DNA from: Bradyrhizobium manausense
GTDB lineage: Bacteria; Pseudomonadota; Alphaproteobacteria; Rhizobiales; Xanthobacteraceae
Reading direction: 5' to 3'
Assembly: GCF_018130615.1 (NCBI RefSeq)
Contig: NZ_JAFCKB010000005.1
Coordinates: 124,001-188,000 of the forward strand
DNA length: 64,000 nucleotides
The number at the start of each line of letters is the position of its first letter. The first letter of the stretch is position 1. Positions 1-8,117 of this stretch are shown one piece after another. Made by a program: the position numbers and the translations under genes. The notes under the pieces are model-generated. The model was given only the letters and a program-made list of their open reading frames with translations, did no database searches and had not been told where the DNA came from.

Positions 1-229
1 GGATGGCGGCCATGGCGCGACTCTTGAAGTAGTCGAGCACGAACAGGCGGATCGCCGAGGACAGATTGCCCTGCTGACGGGCGCCGTCGATCTCGCCGAC
101 GAGCTCGGACAACGTCATGTTGCGCAGGCCCGAGATCTCCTTCATGCCGTTCCAGAACGCCTCTTCCAGGCTGACGCTGGTCTTGTGGCCGGCGACCACG
201 ATCGAACGCTTCACCACGGGCGACTTCAT
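1..229 (-). CDS. Ribbon-helix-helix domain protein (3' end outside window)
   Basis: A reading frame opens at an ATG (229-227) and runs off the left edge, leaving about 76 residues. The start MKSPVVKRSIVVAGHKTSVS, followed by LEEAFWNGMKEIS and the LSELVGEID stretch, matches the short ribbon-helix-helix proteins common in rhizobia (a beta strand with basic residues, then two helices), a fold normally used for dimeric DNA binding. Its ATG overlaps the stop of the upstream DUF4169 gene (ATGA), so the two are very likely cotranscribed and translationally coupled. No target is visible. The family call is good; the regulatory role is inference. Confidence 0.8.
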   Translation of the reverse strand, partial: MKSPVVKRSIVVAGHKTSVSLEEAFWNGMKEISGLRNMTLSELVGEIDGARQQGNLSSAIRLFVLDYFKSRAMAAI

Positions 230-414
230 GGCTGCTCCTCGCGATCGATCCGATGCTGGTCCAGATGCGCCTTCGCCTGGTCCGCCTGCTTCTCCTCCGC
301 CGATCGCTCGGCCTTCGTGCGGCCGAACTTCGTTCGGTTGGCGTCCGCCTGCTTCGCCGAGGCTTCCCGCTCGGTGCGCTTCCTGAAACGATTCAGGTTG
401 ATGACGTTCCCCAT
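226..414 (-). CDS. DUF4169 family small protein
   Basis: A 62-residue, highly charged protein (rich in Lys, Arg, Glu, Ala and Gln) beginning MGNVINLNRFRKRTER and continuing as a basic/acidic helix with no hydrophobic core. The N-terminal INLxRFRK motif followed by a charged helix is the DUF4169 pattern seen in Rhizobiales next to a ribbon-helix-helix gene, as here. It has no predicted membrane segment or signal peptide. The function is unknown. The NLNRFRKR start resembles the C-terminal RLDRFRKK of SspB encoded 1.8 kb upstream on the same strand; see findings. The stop overlaps the start of the downstream gene. Confidence 0.75.
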   Translation of the reverse strand: MGNVINLNRFRKRTEREASAKQADANRTKFGRTKAERSAEEKQADQAKAHLDQHRIDREEQP

Positions 415-692
415 GCCGCGTCTCCATCATCCTCTCCTCTTCAGGCCGGATGAAACTTCCAGAAACAGGGTGCCGCATTGCGCCCTACAAGACTTGATCG
501 TCATTCGCTCGTCCTCGTCAATCGGCCTCATGGCCATCAAACGATGAATTTCGCCCCGTCAAGGGCAGAGAGGCTTTGCGTAGCATGTGCCTCCGCCGCC
601 ACATTGACGGTAGTCAAATCCTGTCCTTTAAACCCTATAATTATGAGCTTTAGGCCTCCGTATCATTACGGATGACTATCGGAATTCGGAAT

Positions 693-2120
693 TCATCCGG
701 GTCGCGTCATCTTTTCCGGCTGCACCAGGCGGTCGAATTCGTCGGCCGAGACGAAGCCGAGCCGCAGCGCCTCCTGCTTCAGCGTCGTGCCGTTCGCGTG
801 CGCGGTCTTGGCGACCTTGGCCGCGTTGTCGTAGCCGATCTTCGGCGCGAGCGCGGTCACCAGCATCAGCGAACGCTCCATCAGCTCCTTGATGTGCTTC
901 TGGTCGGCGCGGATGCCGCTGACGCAATGTTCGGTGAAGGAGCGCGCGGCATCGGCCATCAGGCGGATCGAGTGCAGCATGTTGTAGGCGAGCACGGGCT
1001 TGTAGACGTTGAGCTCGAAATGGCCCTGGCTGCCGGCGACTGTGATCGCGGTGTGATTGCCGAACACCTGGCAGCACACCATGGTCATCGCCTCGCACTG
1101 GGTCGGATTGACCTTGCCCGGCATGATCGACGAGCCCGGCTCGTTCTCCGGCAGGATCAGTTCGCCGAGGCCCGAGCGCGGGCCCGATCCAAGCAGGCGG
1201 ATGTCGTTGGCGATCTTGAACAGGCCTGTGGCGACGGAATTGATGGCGCCGTGCGCCAGGACATAGGCGTCGTTGGAGGCCAGCGCCTCGAATTTGTTGG
1301 CGGCGCTGGTGAAGGGAAGTTTCGTGATCTTGGCGACGTGCTTTGCGAACAGCTTTGCGAAGCGCGGCTTGGAGTTGAGGCCGGTGCCGACGGCGGTGCC
1401 GCCCTGCGCGAGGGGATAGAGGTCCTTCACCGCGACCTTCAGCCGCGCGATGCCGCTCTCGACCTGGGCGGCATAGCCGGAAAATTCCTGACCGAGCGTC
1501 AGCGGTGTCGCATCCTGGGTGTGGGTGCGGCCGATCTTCACGATCTTCGCAAACTCCTTCTCCTTCTTGCGCAGCGCGCGGTGCAGTTCGCCGAGCGCGG
1601 GGACGAGATCGGCGTTGAGGCGGCTTGCGGCCGCAATGTGCATCGCGGTCGGGAAGGAGTCGTTCGACGACTGGCTCATGTTGACGTGGTCGTTGGGATG
1701 CACCGGCTTCTTGGCGCCGAGTTCGCCGCCAAGCAGTTCATTGGCGCGGTTGGCGATGACCTCGTTGAGGTTCATGTTGCTCTGGGTGCCCGAGCCTGTC
1801 TGCCACACCACAAGAGGGAAATGATCGTCGAGCTTGCCCTCGATCACTTCGTGCGCGGCGCGGATGATGGCGTTGGCGCGGCGCTTGTCGAGCAGTCCGA
1901 GCTCGAGGTTGGACTGTGCGGCCGCGAGCTTGACGATGCCGAGCGCATGCACGAGCGAGATCGGCATGCGATCGATGCCGATGCGAAAATTCTGCCGCGA
2001 GCGTTCGGTCTGCGCGCCCCAATAGCGATCGGCGGGGACCTCGATAGGACCGAAGCTGTCGGTCTCGGTGCGGGTCGCGGGGCGGGCGGTCTTCGCAGCT
2101 TTGGCCATGAGCACATCCAT
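693..2120 (-). CDS. fumC: Fumarate hydratase, class II
   Basis: Encodes cytosolic, iron-independent fumarase, interconverting fumarate and L-malate in the TCA cycle. The 475-residue product has the family length and carries [33 protein letters not shown], the [10 protein letters not shown] stretch and the superfamily signature [11 protein letters not shown] at about residue 330, whose serine is the catalytic base region. Start: ATG at 2120 gives [10 protein letters not shown]; the ATG four codons later is equally possible because neither has a clear ribosome site. Genes of the aspartase/fumarase family are similar, but the sequence pattern fits FumC best. A large open frame on the opposite strand is a codon-bias shadow. 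Confidence 0.95.
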   Translation of the reverse strand: MDVLMAKAAKTARPATRTETDSFGPIEVPADRYWGAQTERSRQNFRIGIDRMPISLVHALGIVKLAAAQSNLELGLLDKRRANAIIRAAHEVIEGKLDDHFPLVVWQTGSGTQSNMNLNEVIANRANELLGGELGAKKPVHPNDHVNMSQSSNDSFPTAMHIAAASRLNADLVPALGELHRALRKKEKEFAKIVKIGRTHTQDATPLTLGQEFSGYAAQVESGIARLKVAVKDLYPLAQGGTAVGTGLNSKPRFAKLFAKHVAKITKLPFTSAANKFEALASNDAYVLAHGAINSVATGLFKIANDIRLLGSGPRSGLGELILPENEPGSSIMPGKVNPTQCEAMTMVCCQVFGNHTAITVAGSQGHFELNVYKPVLAYNMLHSIRLMADAARSFTEHCVSGIRADQKHIKELMERSLMLVTALAPKIGYDNAAKVAKTAHANGTTLKQEALRLGFVSADEFDRLVQPEKMTRPG

Positions 2121-2209
2121 TCTGCCGCGCGAAACGTCGCGCGGGCTCTTCTTGTGCTCATCTATATAGGGAGTTTGGCCCGACGCGACGCCTTCGCGCC
2201 CAACCTAGA

Positions 2210-2728
2210 TCATTTCTTGCGGAAACGATCGAGCCGCACGACCTCGGCGCCACCCTGGTTCGTCGGGGCCGGCTCTTCCGCGGCCTCAGCCGTTTCGGTG
2301 GCCGGCGGGGGGACCGCAACGGCTGACGGAGCCGGGGACGCCGGCAGAGTTTCGTCCGCGACCTCCGCGACATCGGAGGTGTCGAACTGGAGGCCGAATT
2401 TCACGGACGGGTCGAGGAAGCTCTTGATGGCGCTGAACGGCACGATCAGCCGCTCGGGAATGCCGCCGAAGGACAGGCCGACCTCGAAGCGGTCCTCAAG
2501 CACGGTCAGGTCCCAGAACTGGTGCTGCAGGATGATCGTCATCTCTTCCGGATATTGCGCGAGCAGTCGTGACGACAACTTCACGCCCTCGGCCTTCGAT
2601 ACGAAGGTGATGAAGAAATGATGCTCGCCCGGCAGGCCATGGGCCGCGGCATCGGTCAGCACCTTGCGCAGCACGCCGCGCAGCGCGTCGCGGGCCAGCA
2701 CATCGTATCGGATATGATCGGTCGCCAT
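2210..2728 (-). CDS. sspB: SspB-type ClpXP adaptor (alphaproteobacterial)
   Basis: 172-residue protein starting MATDHIRYDVLARDALRGVL; the in-frame upstream extension to 2779 lacks family character, so this ATG is preferred. The N-terminal ~130 residues form the SspB fold (HHFFITFVSK, FWDLTVLEDRFEVGLSF, LIVPFSAIKSFLDPSVKFGL); a Pro/Ala/Glu-rich linker follows and the protein ends in VVRLDRFRKK, the position where SspB proteins carry the ClpX-docking tail. In alphaproteobacteria SspB tethers ssrA-tagged proteins to ClpXP. The tmRNA gene that makes those tags lies about 110 bp upstream on the same strand, a functionally coherent pair. Confidence 0.9.
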   Translation of the reverse strand: MATDHIRYDVLARDALRGVLRKVLTDAAAHGLPGEHHFFITFVSKAEGVKLSSRLLAQYPEEMTIILQHQFWDLTVLEDRFEVGLSFGGIPERLIVPFSAIKSFLDPSVKFGLQFDTSDVAEVADETLPASPAPSAVAVPPPATETAEAAEEPAPTNQGGAEVVRLDRFRKK

Positions 2729-2839
2729 GGTGGTCCTGTTGCATTCCAGGAGACGGGCCCTGCCGGCCCGACTCGCCAAGCCGCAATAGTACCGCGCCTA
2801 ACGGGTCAGCAGGAGTCCCCGCCGGGAAGGAAATCAGAG

Positions 2840-3175
2840 GTAAGTGGAGGCTTCTGTTGCCAGGTGCCTCCGAACCCCGCCTAACGGAGCTTAACCCGTT
2901 AGGACTTTAAGATGGTCTTTCAAACTGCGTTACGCAGCCTGAGCAACCGGAGCAAAGTTGTCGTTGGCAACTATTGCAGTAGCCCGATAACGGCGGAACA
3001 ATACCGGGAAAAAGCACGCCCTTTACGCCCTCGTCGATCCTATTTCGCCCCCGCCAAAGCCCGCTTTTGGGATAGCGCGCTGGTGGGCTTTGGTGGAGGC
3101 GCCGGGTACCGCCCCCGGGTCCGAATGGTTTATTGCGACGACCGTTTATTTCCATAGCCGGCGAACCGGCACCCC
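2840..3175 (-). ncRNA. ssrA: Circularly permuted two-piece tmRNA
   Basis: Read on the minus strand, an acceptor piece comes first and ends at CGCCTCCACCA (3101-3091), preceded by a T-arm with 5-bp stem CCGGG/CCCGG and 7-nt loop (3118-3102). A short spacer follows, then the coding piece opens with GGGGGCG (3052-3046), which pairs with CGCCUCC to form a 7-bp acceptor stem carrying the G3:U70 pair required for alanine charging. The tag frame then reads ANDNFAPVAQAA and stop. A hairpin GGAGGC/GCCTCC (2871-2847) lies near the 3' end. This is the gene order of alphaproteobacterial permuted tmRNA. Outer ends are approximate. Confidence 0.93.
2930..2968 (-). other. tmRNA proteolysis tag reading frame
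   Basis: The tag-encoding segment inside tmRNA: codons GCC AAC GAC AAC TTT GCT CCG GTT GCT CAG GCT GCG TAA give ANDNFAPVAQAA. The AANDN-type start and the AA C-terminus (the ClpX recognition end) are typical of alphaproteobacterial tags. It fills the expected place between the 5' acceptor strand and the 3' helix of the coding piece. Confidence 0.93.
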
Positions 3176-3304
3176 CAATATAGGGGGCAAAGGTTTCAAA
3201 AAACAGAGGTTTCGTACGGGGAAGAGGCGGTTCCTTTGGATAGGTCCGAGATGGTCTACGACCTGACCTTGGCCGCGCCCCGAGGGGCGTTCTAAGCTGC
3301 TGAC

Positions 3305-3922
3305 ATGTCCACGGACTCGGCACCGGCCGCCCAAAAGTCGCATCAAGAGCCGGATCTCCCGGCCACGCACGCCCCTCCGCCAAGTCTCGCCGCGCTGTTC
3401 CTGGCCTTTGCCCGGATGTCGCTGGCCGGCTTCGGCGGCGTCCTGGTGTTTGCTCGGCATGCCATCGTCGACCAGCACCGCTGGATGACGGCGGACGAGT
3501 TCAACGAGACCTTCGCGCTCTGCCATTTCCTGCCCGGCCCCAACATCGTCAACCTGTCGATGGTGTTCGGCTCGCGGCTGCGCGGCATCGCTGGCGGCGT
3601 TGCCGCCTTCACCGGGCTGTTGCTGCCGCCGACATTGATCATGACCGTGCTTGCGATCATCTATGCCCGGTTCGGGGATGTGGAGGTGCTGCGTCGCAGT
3701 CTCGCAGGCATCTCCTGCGCGGCGGTTGGCCTCTTGATCGCGGTGGTCTTCCGCATGATGACGCCGCTGCTGAAGCGGATGGACGTCGTCGTGCTCATCC
3801 TGATGCTCAGTGTGTTCGTTGCGATCGGCGTGTTGCGTCTGCCGCTGCAGGCCGTGCTGCTGGTCGCAATCCCGCTCAGCATCGGCGTCACCTATCTGAT
3901 GCGGCGGAAGGTAGCAGCATGA
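3305..3922 (+). CDS. Chromate transporter, first half-size subunit
   Basis: 205-residue membrane protein of the CHR (chromate ion transporter) family. After a ~30-residue Pro/Ala-rich cytoplasmic start, it shows the hallmark FGGVLVFARH loop and the LPGPNIVNLS motif after the first helices, then four more hydrophobic segments ending at MRRKVAA. It represents one CHR domain; full-length ChrA has two. The second domain is encoded by the next gene, which overlaps by ATGA, so the two products presumably pair as a heterodimer. Known members export chromate, but in soil bacteria the physiological anion is often untested. Confidence 0.9.
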   Translation: MSTDSAPAAQKSHQEPDLPATHAPPPSLAALFLAFARMSLAGFGGVLVFARHAIVDQHRWMTADEFNETFALCHFLPGPNIVNLSMVFGSRLRGIAGGVAAFTGLLLPPTLIMTVLAIIYARFGDVEVLRRSLAGISCAAVGLLIAVVFRMMTPLLKRMDVVVLILMLSVFVAIGVLRLPLQAVLLVAIPLSIGVTYLMRRKVAA

Positions 3923-4449
3923 GCAGCGAGAACCCGATCTGGGCGCTGATCTCCATCTTTGGTCTAATGTCTTTGTTCGCGGTCGGCGGCGCGGCAGCCG
4001 CCGTGCCCGAGATGCACCGCATCGCGGTCGAGGTGCATCACTGGATGACCGACAAGCAGTTCGCGGATGCCTATGCGATCGCGCAGCTCTCGCCAGGTCC
4101 GAACGTCCTGATCGTCACGTTGATCGGCTATGCCGTGGCCGGCATTCCCGGTGCGCTGGCCGCGACGCTCGCGATGTGCCTGCCGACGGCGCTGCTTGCC
4201 TATTATGTCAGCCGGCTCCTGAATCGGCCGGGCCAATCGCGCTGGCCCGGTTTGATCCAGGCTGCACTGGTTCCACTGTCGATCGGGTTGATGGCGGCGA
4301 GTGCCCTGATCCTGGCACAGTCGACAGATCGCAGCATTGCTGCGTTGCTTCTGACCGCAACGGTTGCGCTGATCGCCTCCGTCTCGCGCATCAATCCGCT
4401 GTGGCTTCTGCTCGCAGGGGGGCTGTTGGGTTTTGCTGGCATTGTGTGA
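3919..4449 (+). CDS. Chromate transporter, second half-size subunit
   Basis: 176-residue second CHR domain. It keeps the family pattern LFAVGGAAAAVPEMHR followed by WMTDKQFADAYAIAQLSPGPN, aligning with the FGG and LPGPN motifs of the preceding gene, and has about five or six hydrophobic helices. The start ATG overlaps the upstream stop. The two chains differ clearly in sequence, as in other paired short-chain CHR systems where both are needed for transport. The inner membrane location is inferred from hydrophobicity. Confidence 0.9.
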   Translation: MSSENPIWALISIFGLMSLFAVGGAAAAVPEMHRIAVEVHHWMTDKQFADAYAIAQLSPGPNVLIVTLIGYAVAGIPGALAATLAMCLPTALLAYYVSRLLNRPGQSRWPGLIQAALVPLSIGLMAASALILAQSTDRSIAALLLTATVALIASVSRINPLWLLLAGGLLGFAGIV

Positions 4450-4542
4450 TGAAAATCGCTAGGCAATGATCCGGGCCGGGGATCCCTTCCAGCCGATTAG
4501 AACAACAGTGCTCGTGACTTACGGGTCGCGGAGGAGACATGT

Positions 4543-5307
4543 ATGGCCGACACAACGGGCCACTCGGCGATGACTGCCACCAGAAACACGTCGGTGGCGC
4601 TCGGCTTCTGCCTGCTGGCGCTCGCGCCGCAAATATTCGAATTCATCTGGTCGATCGGGACGATTTTCGGCTGGGGTGCCGGGCGCGGTCCGGCTACCGT
4701 TCTGCTCAGCCACGCCACGGCACTGGTCGTCGGCGCACCGGCGGCATTGCTCGGCGCGGTCGGCGGTGACACCAAGAAGGCGTCATCTGACGTGCTGCTG
4801 GTGCTGATCTATTCCTATCCGCTGTTTGCGGTGGCTATCGTCACACTGTTCATGACGATCAGGTCGGCACAGGACTACATCGGCGGCGTCATCTTGATGG
4901 CGCTCGCGCTGTTCGCGCTGTGGGCCTCGAGCGATTTGCAGGGCATGCGCGGCTTCTCGTTCGGCGCCGGCACCGCACCACGGATGTTCGGTGGGTTATT
5001 GGTGGCTCTGTCCGCCGGCATCGCGTTGACGGGCCTTTTGACCGAGGGACCGGCGCTCGCACATTACTCGTGGCGTGGGCCGCTGTTCGTGATGTGCGCG
5101 ATCCTGTTCTTTGCATTGGCAATCCGGCCGCTCGGCCTCGTGGTCTCGGCGTTCGCGAGCTTCATGATCGCCGCCCTCGGATCGCATGAAACGCGCTGGG
5201 TGGAGGCGGCCATCGTCGGCGCCTGCCTGACGGTCGGCTGCGCGCTTCTCTTCCCCTACGTGCTCGGTCTGCCAATGCCGATGTTCCCGCGTTTCCTGGC
5301 TCAGTGA
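4543..5307 (+). CDS. TctB-family small subunit of tripartite tricarboxylate transporter (with N-terminal extension)
   Basis: 254-residue, very hydrophobic protein. The C-terminal ~150 residues (IGGVILMALALFALWAS, GTAPRMFGGLLVALSAGIAL, RGPLFVMCAILFFALAIRPLGLVVSAF) match the four-helix TctB domain. About 90 residues in front of it add further hydrophobic segments, longer than the usual ~150-residue TctB. It lies 7 bp before the TctA gene. TctB and TctA form the inner-membrane part of a secondary importer for citrate or related carboxylates fed by a periplasmic TctC protein. The substrate is not deducible. Confidence 0.85.
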   Translation: MADTTGHSAMTATRNTSVALGFCLLALAPQIFEFIWSIGTIFGWGAGRGPATVLLSHATALVVGAPAALLGAVGGDTKKASSDVLLVLIYSYPLFAVAIVTLFMTIRSAQDYIGGVILMALALFALWASSDLQGMRGFSFGAGTAPRMFGGLLVALSAGIALTGLLTEGPALAHYSWRGPLFVMCAILFFALAIRPLGLVVSAFASFMIAALGSHETRWVEAAIVGACLTVGCALLFPYVLGLPMPMFPRFLAQ

Positions 5308-5314
5308 GGCTGTC

Positions 5315-6829
5315 ATGGAGCTCTTTGCCAACCTCGCTCACGGTTTTGTCGTCGCGTTTTCTCCTATCAACCTTCTGATGTGCCTGATCGGCGCGCTCGT
5401 CGGCACGCTGGTAGGCGTGCTGCCGGGCATCGGCACCATCGCCACCGTCGCGATGCTGCTGCCGATCACGTTCGGACTGCCGCCGGTGGGCGCGTTGATC
5501 ATGCTCGCCGGCATTTATTACGGCGCGCAATATGGCGGCTCGACCACGTCGATCCTGGTGAACATTCCAGGCGAAGCAACATCGGTGGTCACGGCCATCG
5601 ACGGCCACGCGATGGCCAAGCAAGGCCGCGCTGGTCCGGCGCTGGCGATCGCCGCGATCGGCTCGTTCTTCGCTGGCTGCGTCGCGACCGTGCTCATCGC
5701 TGTGCTCGGCGCGCCGCTGACGAAGCTTGCGCTGGCGTTCGGTCCGGCTGAGTATTTCTCGCTGATGGTGCTCGGCCTGATCTTCGCCGTCGTGCTCGCC
5801 AAGGGCTCGGTGCTGAAGGCGATCGCGATGATCGTGTTCGGCCTGCTCCTGTCGATGGTCGGCTCGGACATCGAGACCGGTGCCTCGCGCATGGCCTTCA
5901 ACATTCCGGAGCTCGCCGACGGTCTCGGCTTTGCGACGGTGGCGATGGGCGTGTTCGGCTTTGCCGAGATCATCCGCAACCTTGACGCCGGCGCCGAGAT
6001 GAACCGTGATCTCGTGCAACAGAAGATCACCGGCCTGATGCCGACCAGGAAGGATCTGGCCGATTCGACGCCGGCGATCCTGCGCGGCACCGTGCTCGGC
6101 TCGATCCTCGGCATTCTGCCGGGCGGCGGCGCCGTGATCGCATCTTTCGCGGCCTATACGCTCGAGAAGAAGCTGGCTAAGGATCCGCGGCGGTTCGGCC
6201 GCGGCGCGATCGAGGGCGTGGCGGCGCCGGAAAGCGCCAACAACGCAGCCGCGCAGACCTCCTTCATCCCGCTGCTCACCCTCGGCATCCCGCCGAACGC
6301 GGTGATGGCGCTGATGGTGGGTGCGATGACCATTCATGGCATCGTGCCGGGGCCGCAGGTGATGCAGAAGCAGCCTGACCTCGTCTGGGGCATGATTGCC
6401 TCGATGTGGATCGGCAATCTGATGCTGATCATCATCAACCTGCCCCTGGTCGGCATCTGGGTCCGCCTCTTGCGCGTGCCTTACCGGCTGATGTTCCCCT
6501 CGATCGTGATCTTCTGCGCGATCGGCATCTATTCGGTGAACAACGCGCCGGTCGACGTCATCCTTGCAGGCGTGTTCGGTCTCGTCGGCTACTGGCTGAT
6601 CAAGCACGACTTCGAGCCGGCGCCGCTGCTGCTCGGCATGGTGCTCGGACCGCTGATGGAAGAGAACCTGCGCCGCGCATTGCTGATCTCGCGTGGTGAC
6701 TGGAGCGTTTTCCTGACGCGTCCGCTCTCGGCCGTGCTGCTCGCCATCGCGGCGTTCCTGCTAGTGCTCACGCTGATGCCCATGCTACGCGCCAAGCGCG
6801 ACGAGGTGTTCACCGAGTCCGAGAACTGA
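5315..6829 (+). CDS. TctA-family large permease subunit
   Basis: 504-residue polytopic protein of the tripartite tricarboxylate transporter family. It has the conserved LIGALVGTLVGVLPGIG segment near the N-terminus, the YGGSTTSILVNIPGEA motif and, in the middle, LGILPGGGAVIASFAAYTLEKK and GVAAPESANNAAAQ, all typical of TctA. About 11-12 membrane helices are expected, and length matches the family (~500). It follows TctB by 7 bp and is followed after a hairpin terminator by the TctC-like binding protein, completing the transporter. Confidence 0.95.
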   Translation: MELFANLAHGFVVAFSPINLLMCLIGALVGTLVGVLPGIGTIATVAMLLPITFGLPPVGALIMLAGIYYGAQYGGSTTSILVNIPGEATSVVTAIDGHAMAKQGRAGPALAIAAIGSFFAGCVATVLIAVLGAPLTKLALAFGPAEYFSLMVLGLIFAVVLAKGSVLKAIAMIVFGLLLSMVGSDIETGASRMAFNIPELADGLGFATVAMGVFGFAEIIRNLDAGAEMNRDLVQQKITGLMPTRKDLADSTPAILRGTVLGSILGILPGGGAVIASFAAYTLEKKLAKDPRRFGRGAIEGVAAPESANNAAAQTSFIPLLTLGIPPNAVMALMVGAMTIHGIVPGPQVMQKQPDLVWGMIASMWIGNLMLIIINLPLVGIWVRLLRVPYRLMFPSIVIFCAIGIYSVNNAPVDVILAGVFGLVGYWLIKHDFEPAPLLLGMVLGPLMEENLRRALLISRGDWSVFLTRPLSAVLLAIAAFLLVLTLMPMLRAKRDEVFTESEN

Positions 6830-6914
6830 TCGCATCGCACCTGCGTCGGCATGTCACGCGTCGGCCCGCCGCATTCGGAAGTCCAATCGACTTGTGTGAT
6901 GTCTTCGTGAAATG

Positions 6915-6943
6915 AAAATGCCGGCCTTGTGGCCGGCATTTTT
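6915..6943 (+). terminator. Perfect hairpin terminator between tctA and tctC
   Basis: The arms AAAATGCCGGCC (6915-6926) and GGCCGGCATTTT (6931-6942) pair over 12 bp around a TTGT loop and end in a run of five T. This is a textbook intrinsic terminator, 86 bp after the TctA stop and only 23 bp before the preferred TctC start. Confidence 0.85.
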
Positions 6944-6966
6944 CGTTTATGTCGGAGAAGATCGAG

Positions 6967-7947
6967 ATGACGTCCATTCGCGCGCTCACGGGCGCATGTG
7001 CAGCCGTGCTCGCATCGCTGTGCGGCTTTGTCACACCGGGCAAAGCGCAGACCTATCCCACGCGCAGCATCACCATGGTCGTGCCGTTCGCGGCCGGTGG
7101 CCCCACCGACGTGATCTCGCGCATCGTCACCGCCCACATGGCGCAGACGCTCGGCCAGAGCGTCATCATCGAGAACGTGGTCGGCGCCGGCGGCACCACT
7201 GCGACGACACGTGCCGCGCGCGCAGCCAATGACGGCTACACGCTGATCACCGGGCATATGGGCACGCACGCCGCTTCCGTGCCGCTCTATCCGAAGCTCG
7301 CCTATCATCCCGAGAAAGATTTCGAGCCGATTGCCCTGCTCGCGGGCACGCCGATCCTGATCCTGGCGCGCAAGGATTTCCCGCCGAAGGATCTGAAGGA
7401 GTTCGTGACTTATGTGAGGGCCAACGCCGAGAAGGTGAACGCCGCGCATGCCGGCGTCGGCTCGGTCTCGCACGTGTCCTGCGAGCTCCTGCACTCCATC
7501 CTCGACATCAAACCGGTCGGCGTGCCGTTCAATGGTACGGGGCCTGCCATGAACGCGCTGGTGGCGGGCCAGGTCGACTACATGTGCGACCAGATCGTCA
7601 ACGCCGTGCCGCAGATCAACGCCGGCACCATCAAGGCCTATGCGATCGCAACGCCGGAGCGCAATCCGTCGCTGCCGAACGTGCCGACAACGGCCGAAGC
7701 GGGCCTTCCGACCTTCCAGGCCCAGGCCTGGAACGCGATGTTCGCACCGAAGGGGACCTCGCCCGCGATCCTGGCGAGCCTGAACGCCGCCGCCGCCAAG
7801 GCGCTCGACGACGAGACCGTGAAGAAGCGCCTGCTCGAGCTCGGCAGCGTCATCCCCACGCCTGCGGAACGCACCCCGGAGGCGCTGGCGGCCCTGGTCA
7901 AGGATGAGATCGCGAAGTGGACCCCAGTGCTCAAGCCGGCAAGTTAA
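6967..7947 (+). CDS. TctC/Bug-family periplasmic binding protein
   Basis: 326-residue extracytoplasmic solute receptor of the tripartite tricarboxylate transporter. A signal peptide (about residues 1-28, ending near GKAQ) precedes YPTRSITMVVPFAAGGPTD, the family hallmark at the start of the mature protein. PAMNALVAGQVDYMCDQ and PNVPTTAEAGLP are further Bug motifs. Start: the ATG at 6967 has GGAGAAG 9 bp upstream, whereas the in-frame ATG at 6949 sits on the tail of the terminator; the former is chosen. It serves the TctAB permease upstream. The ligand is unknown. Confidence 0.92.
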   Translation: MTSIRALTGACAAVLASLCGFVTPGKAQTYPTRSITMVVPFAAGGPTDVISRIVTAHMAQTLGQSVIIENVVGAGGTTATTRAARAANDGYTLITGHMGTHAASVPLYPKLAYHPEKDFEPIALLAGTPILILARKDFPPKDLKEFVTYVRANAEKVNAAHAGVGSVSHVSCELLHSILDIKPVGVPFNGTGPAMNALVAGQVDYMCDQIVNAVPQINAGTIKAYAIATPERNPSLPNVPTTAEAGLPTFQAQAWNAMFAPKGTSPAILASLNAAAAKALDDETVKKRLLELGSVIPTPAERTPEALAALVKDEIAKWTPVLKPAS

Positions 7948-7971
7948 CCAGTGCAATCAAGCCGATAGGCG

Positions 7972-7997
7972 AGGGGCGGAACGTGAGTTCCGCCTCT
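7972..7997 (+). terminator. Hairpin downstream of tctC
   Basis: The arms AGGGGCGGAAC and GTTCCGCCTCT form an 11-bp stem (one G-U pair) with a GTGA loop, 25 bp after the binding-protein stop. The following T-content is modest (TGTCGTTT), so termination strength is uncertain. Confidence 0.65.
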
Positions 7998-8117
7998 TGT
8001 CGTTTGGGCCGGGAACACTCACTTTTCCGGGTATAATCGGCGAGACCAGCGAATCGCCGCTGTCGCAGCGCGAGGGTGGCCGTTAAGTTCGCCGCCTTCC
8101 CAAAGGCTCATTGGCAC

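Noticed and set aside
672-2621. 649-residue plus-strand frame opposite fumC and sspB
   Set aside because: The antisense frame is rich in Val/Gly/Ala/Arg/Asp without motifs, a codon-bias shadow of fumC.
2780-3304. Protein frames in the gap between sspB and the chromate transporter genes
   Set aside because: The sequence is explained by tmRNA: acceptor stem, T-arm and tag. The frames at 2907 and 2912 conflict with this and lack motifs.
5162-6607. 481-residue minus-strand frame opposite tctA
   Set aside because: It mirrors tctA, with repetitive charged composition and no recognisable domain.
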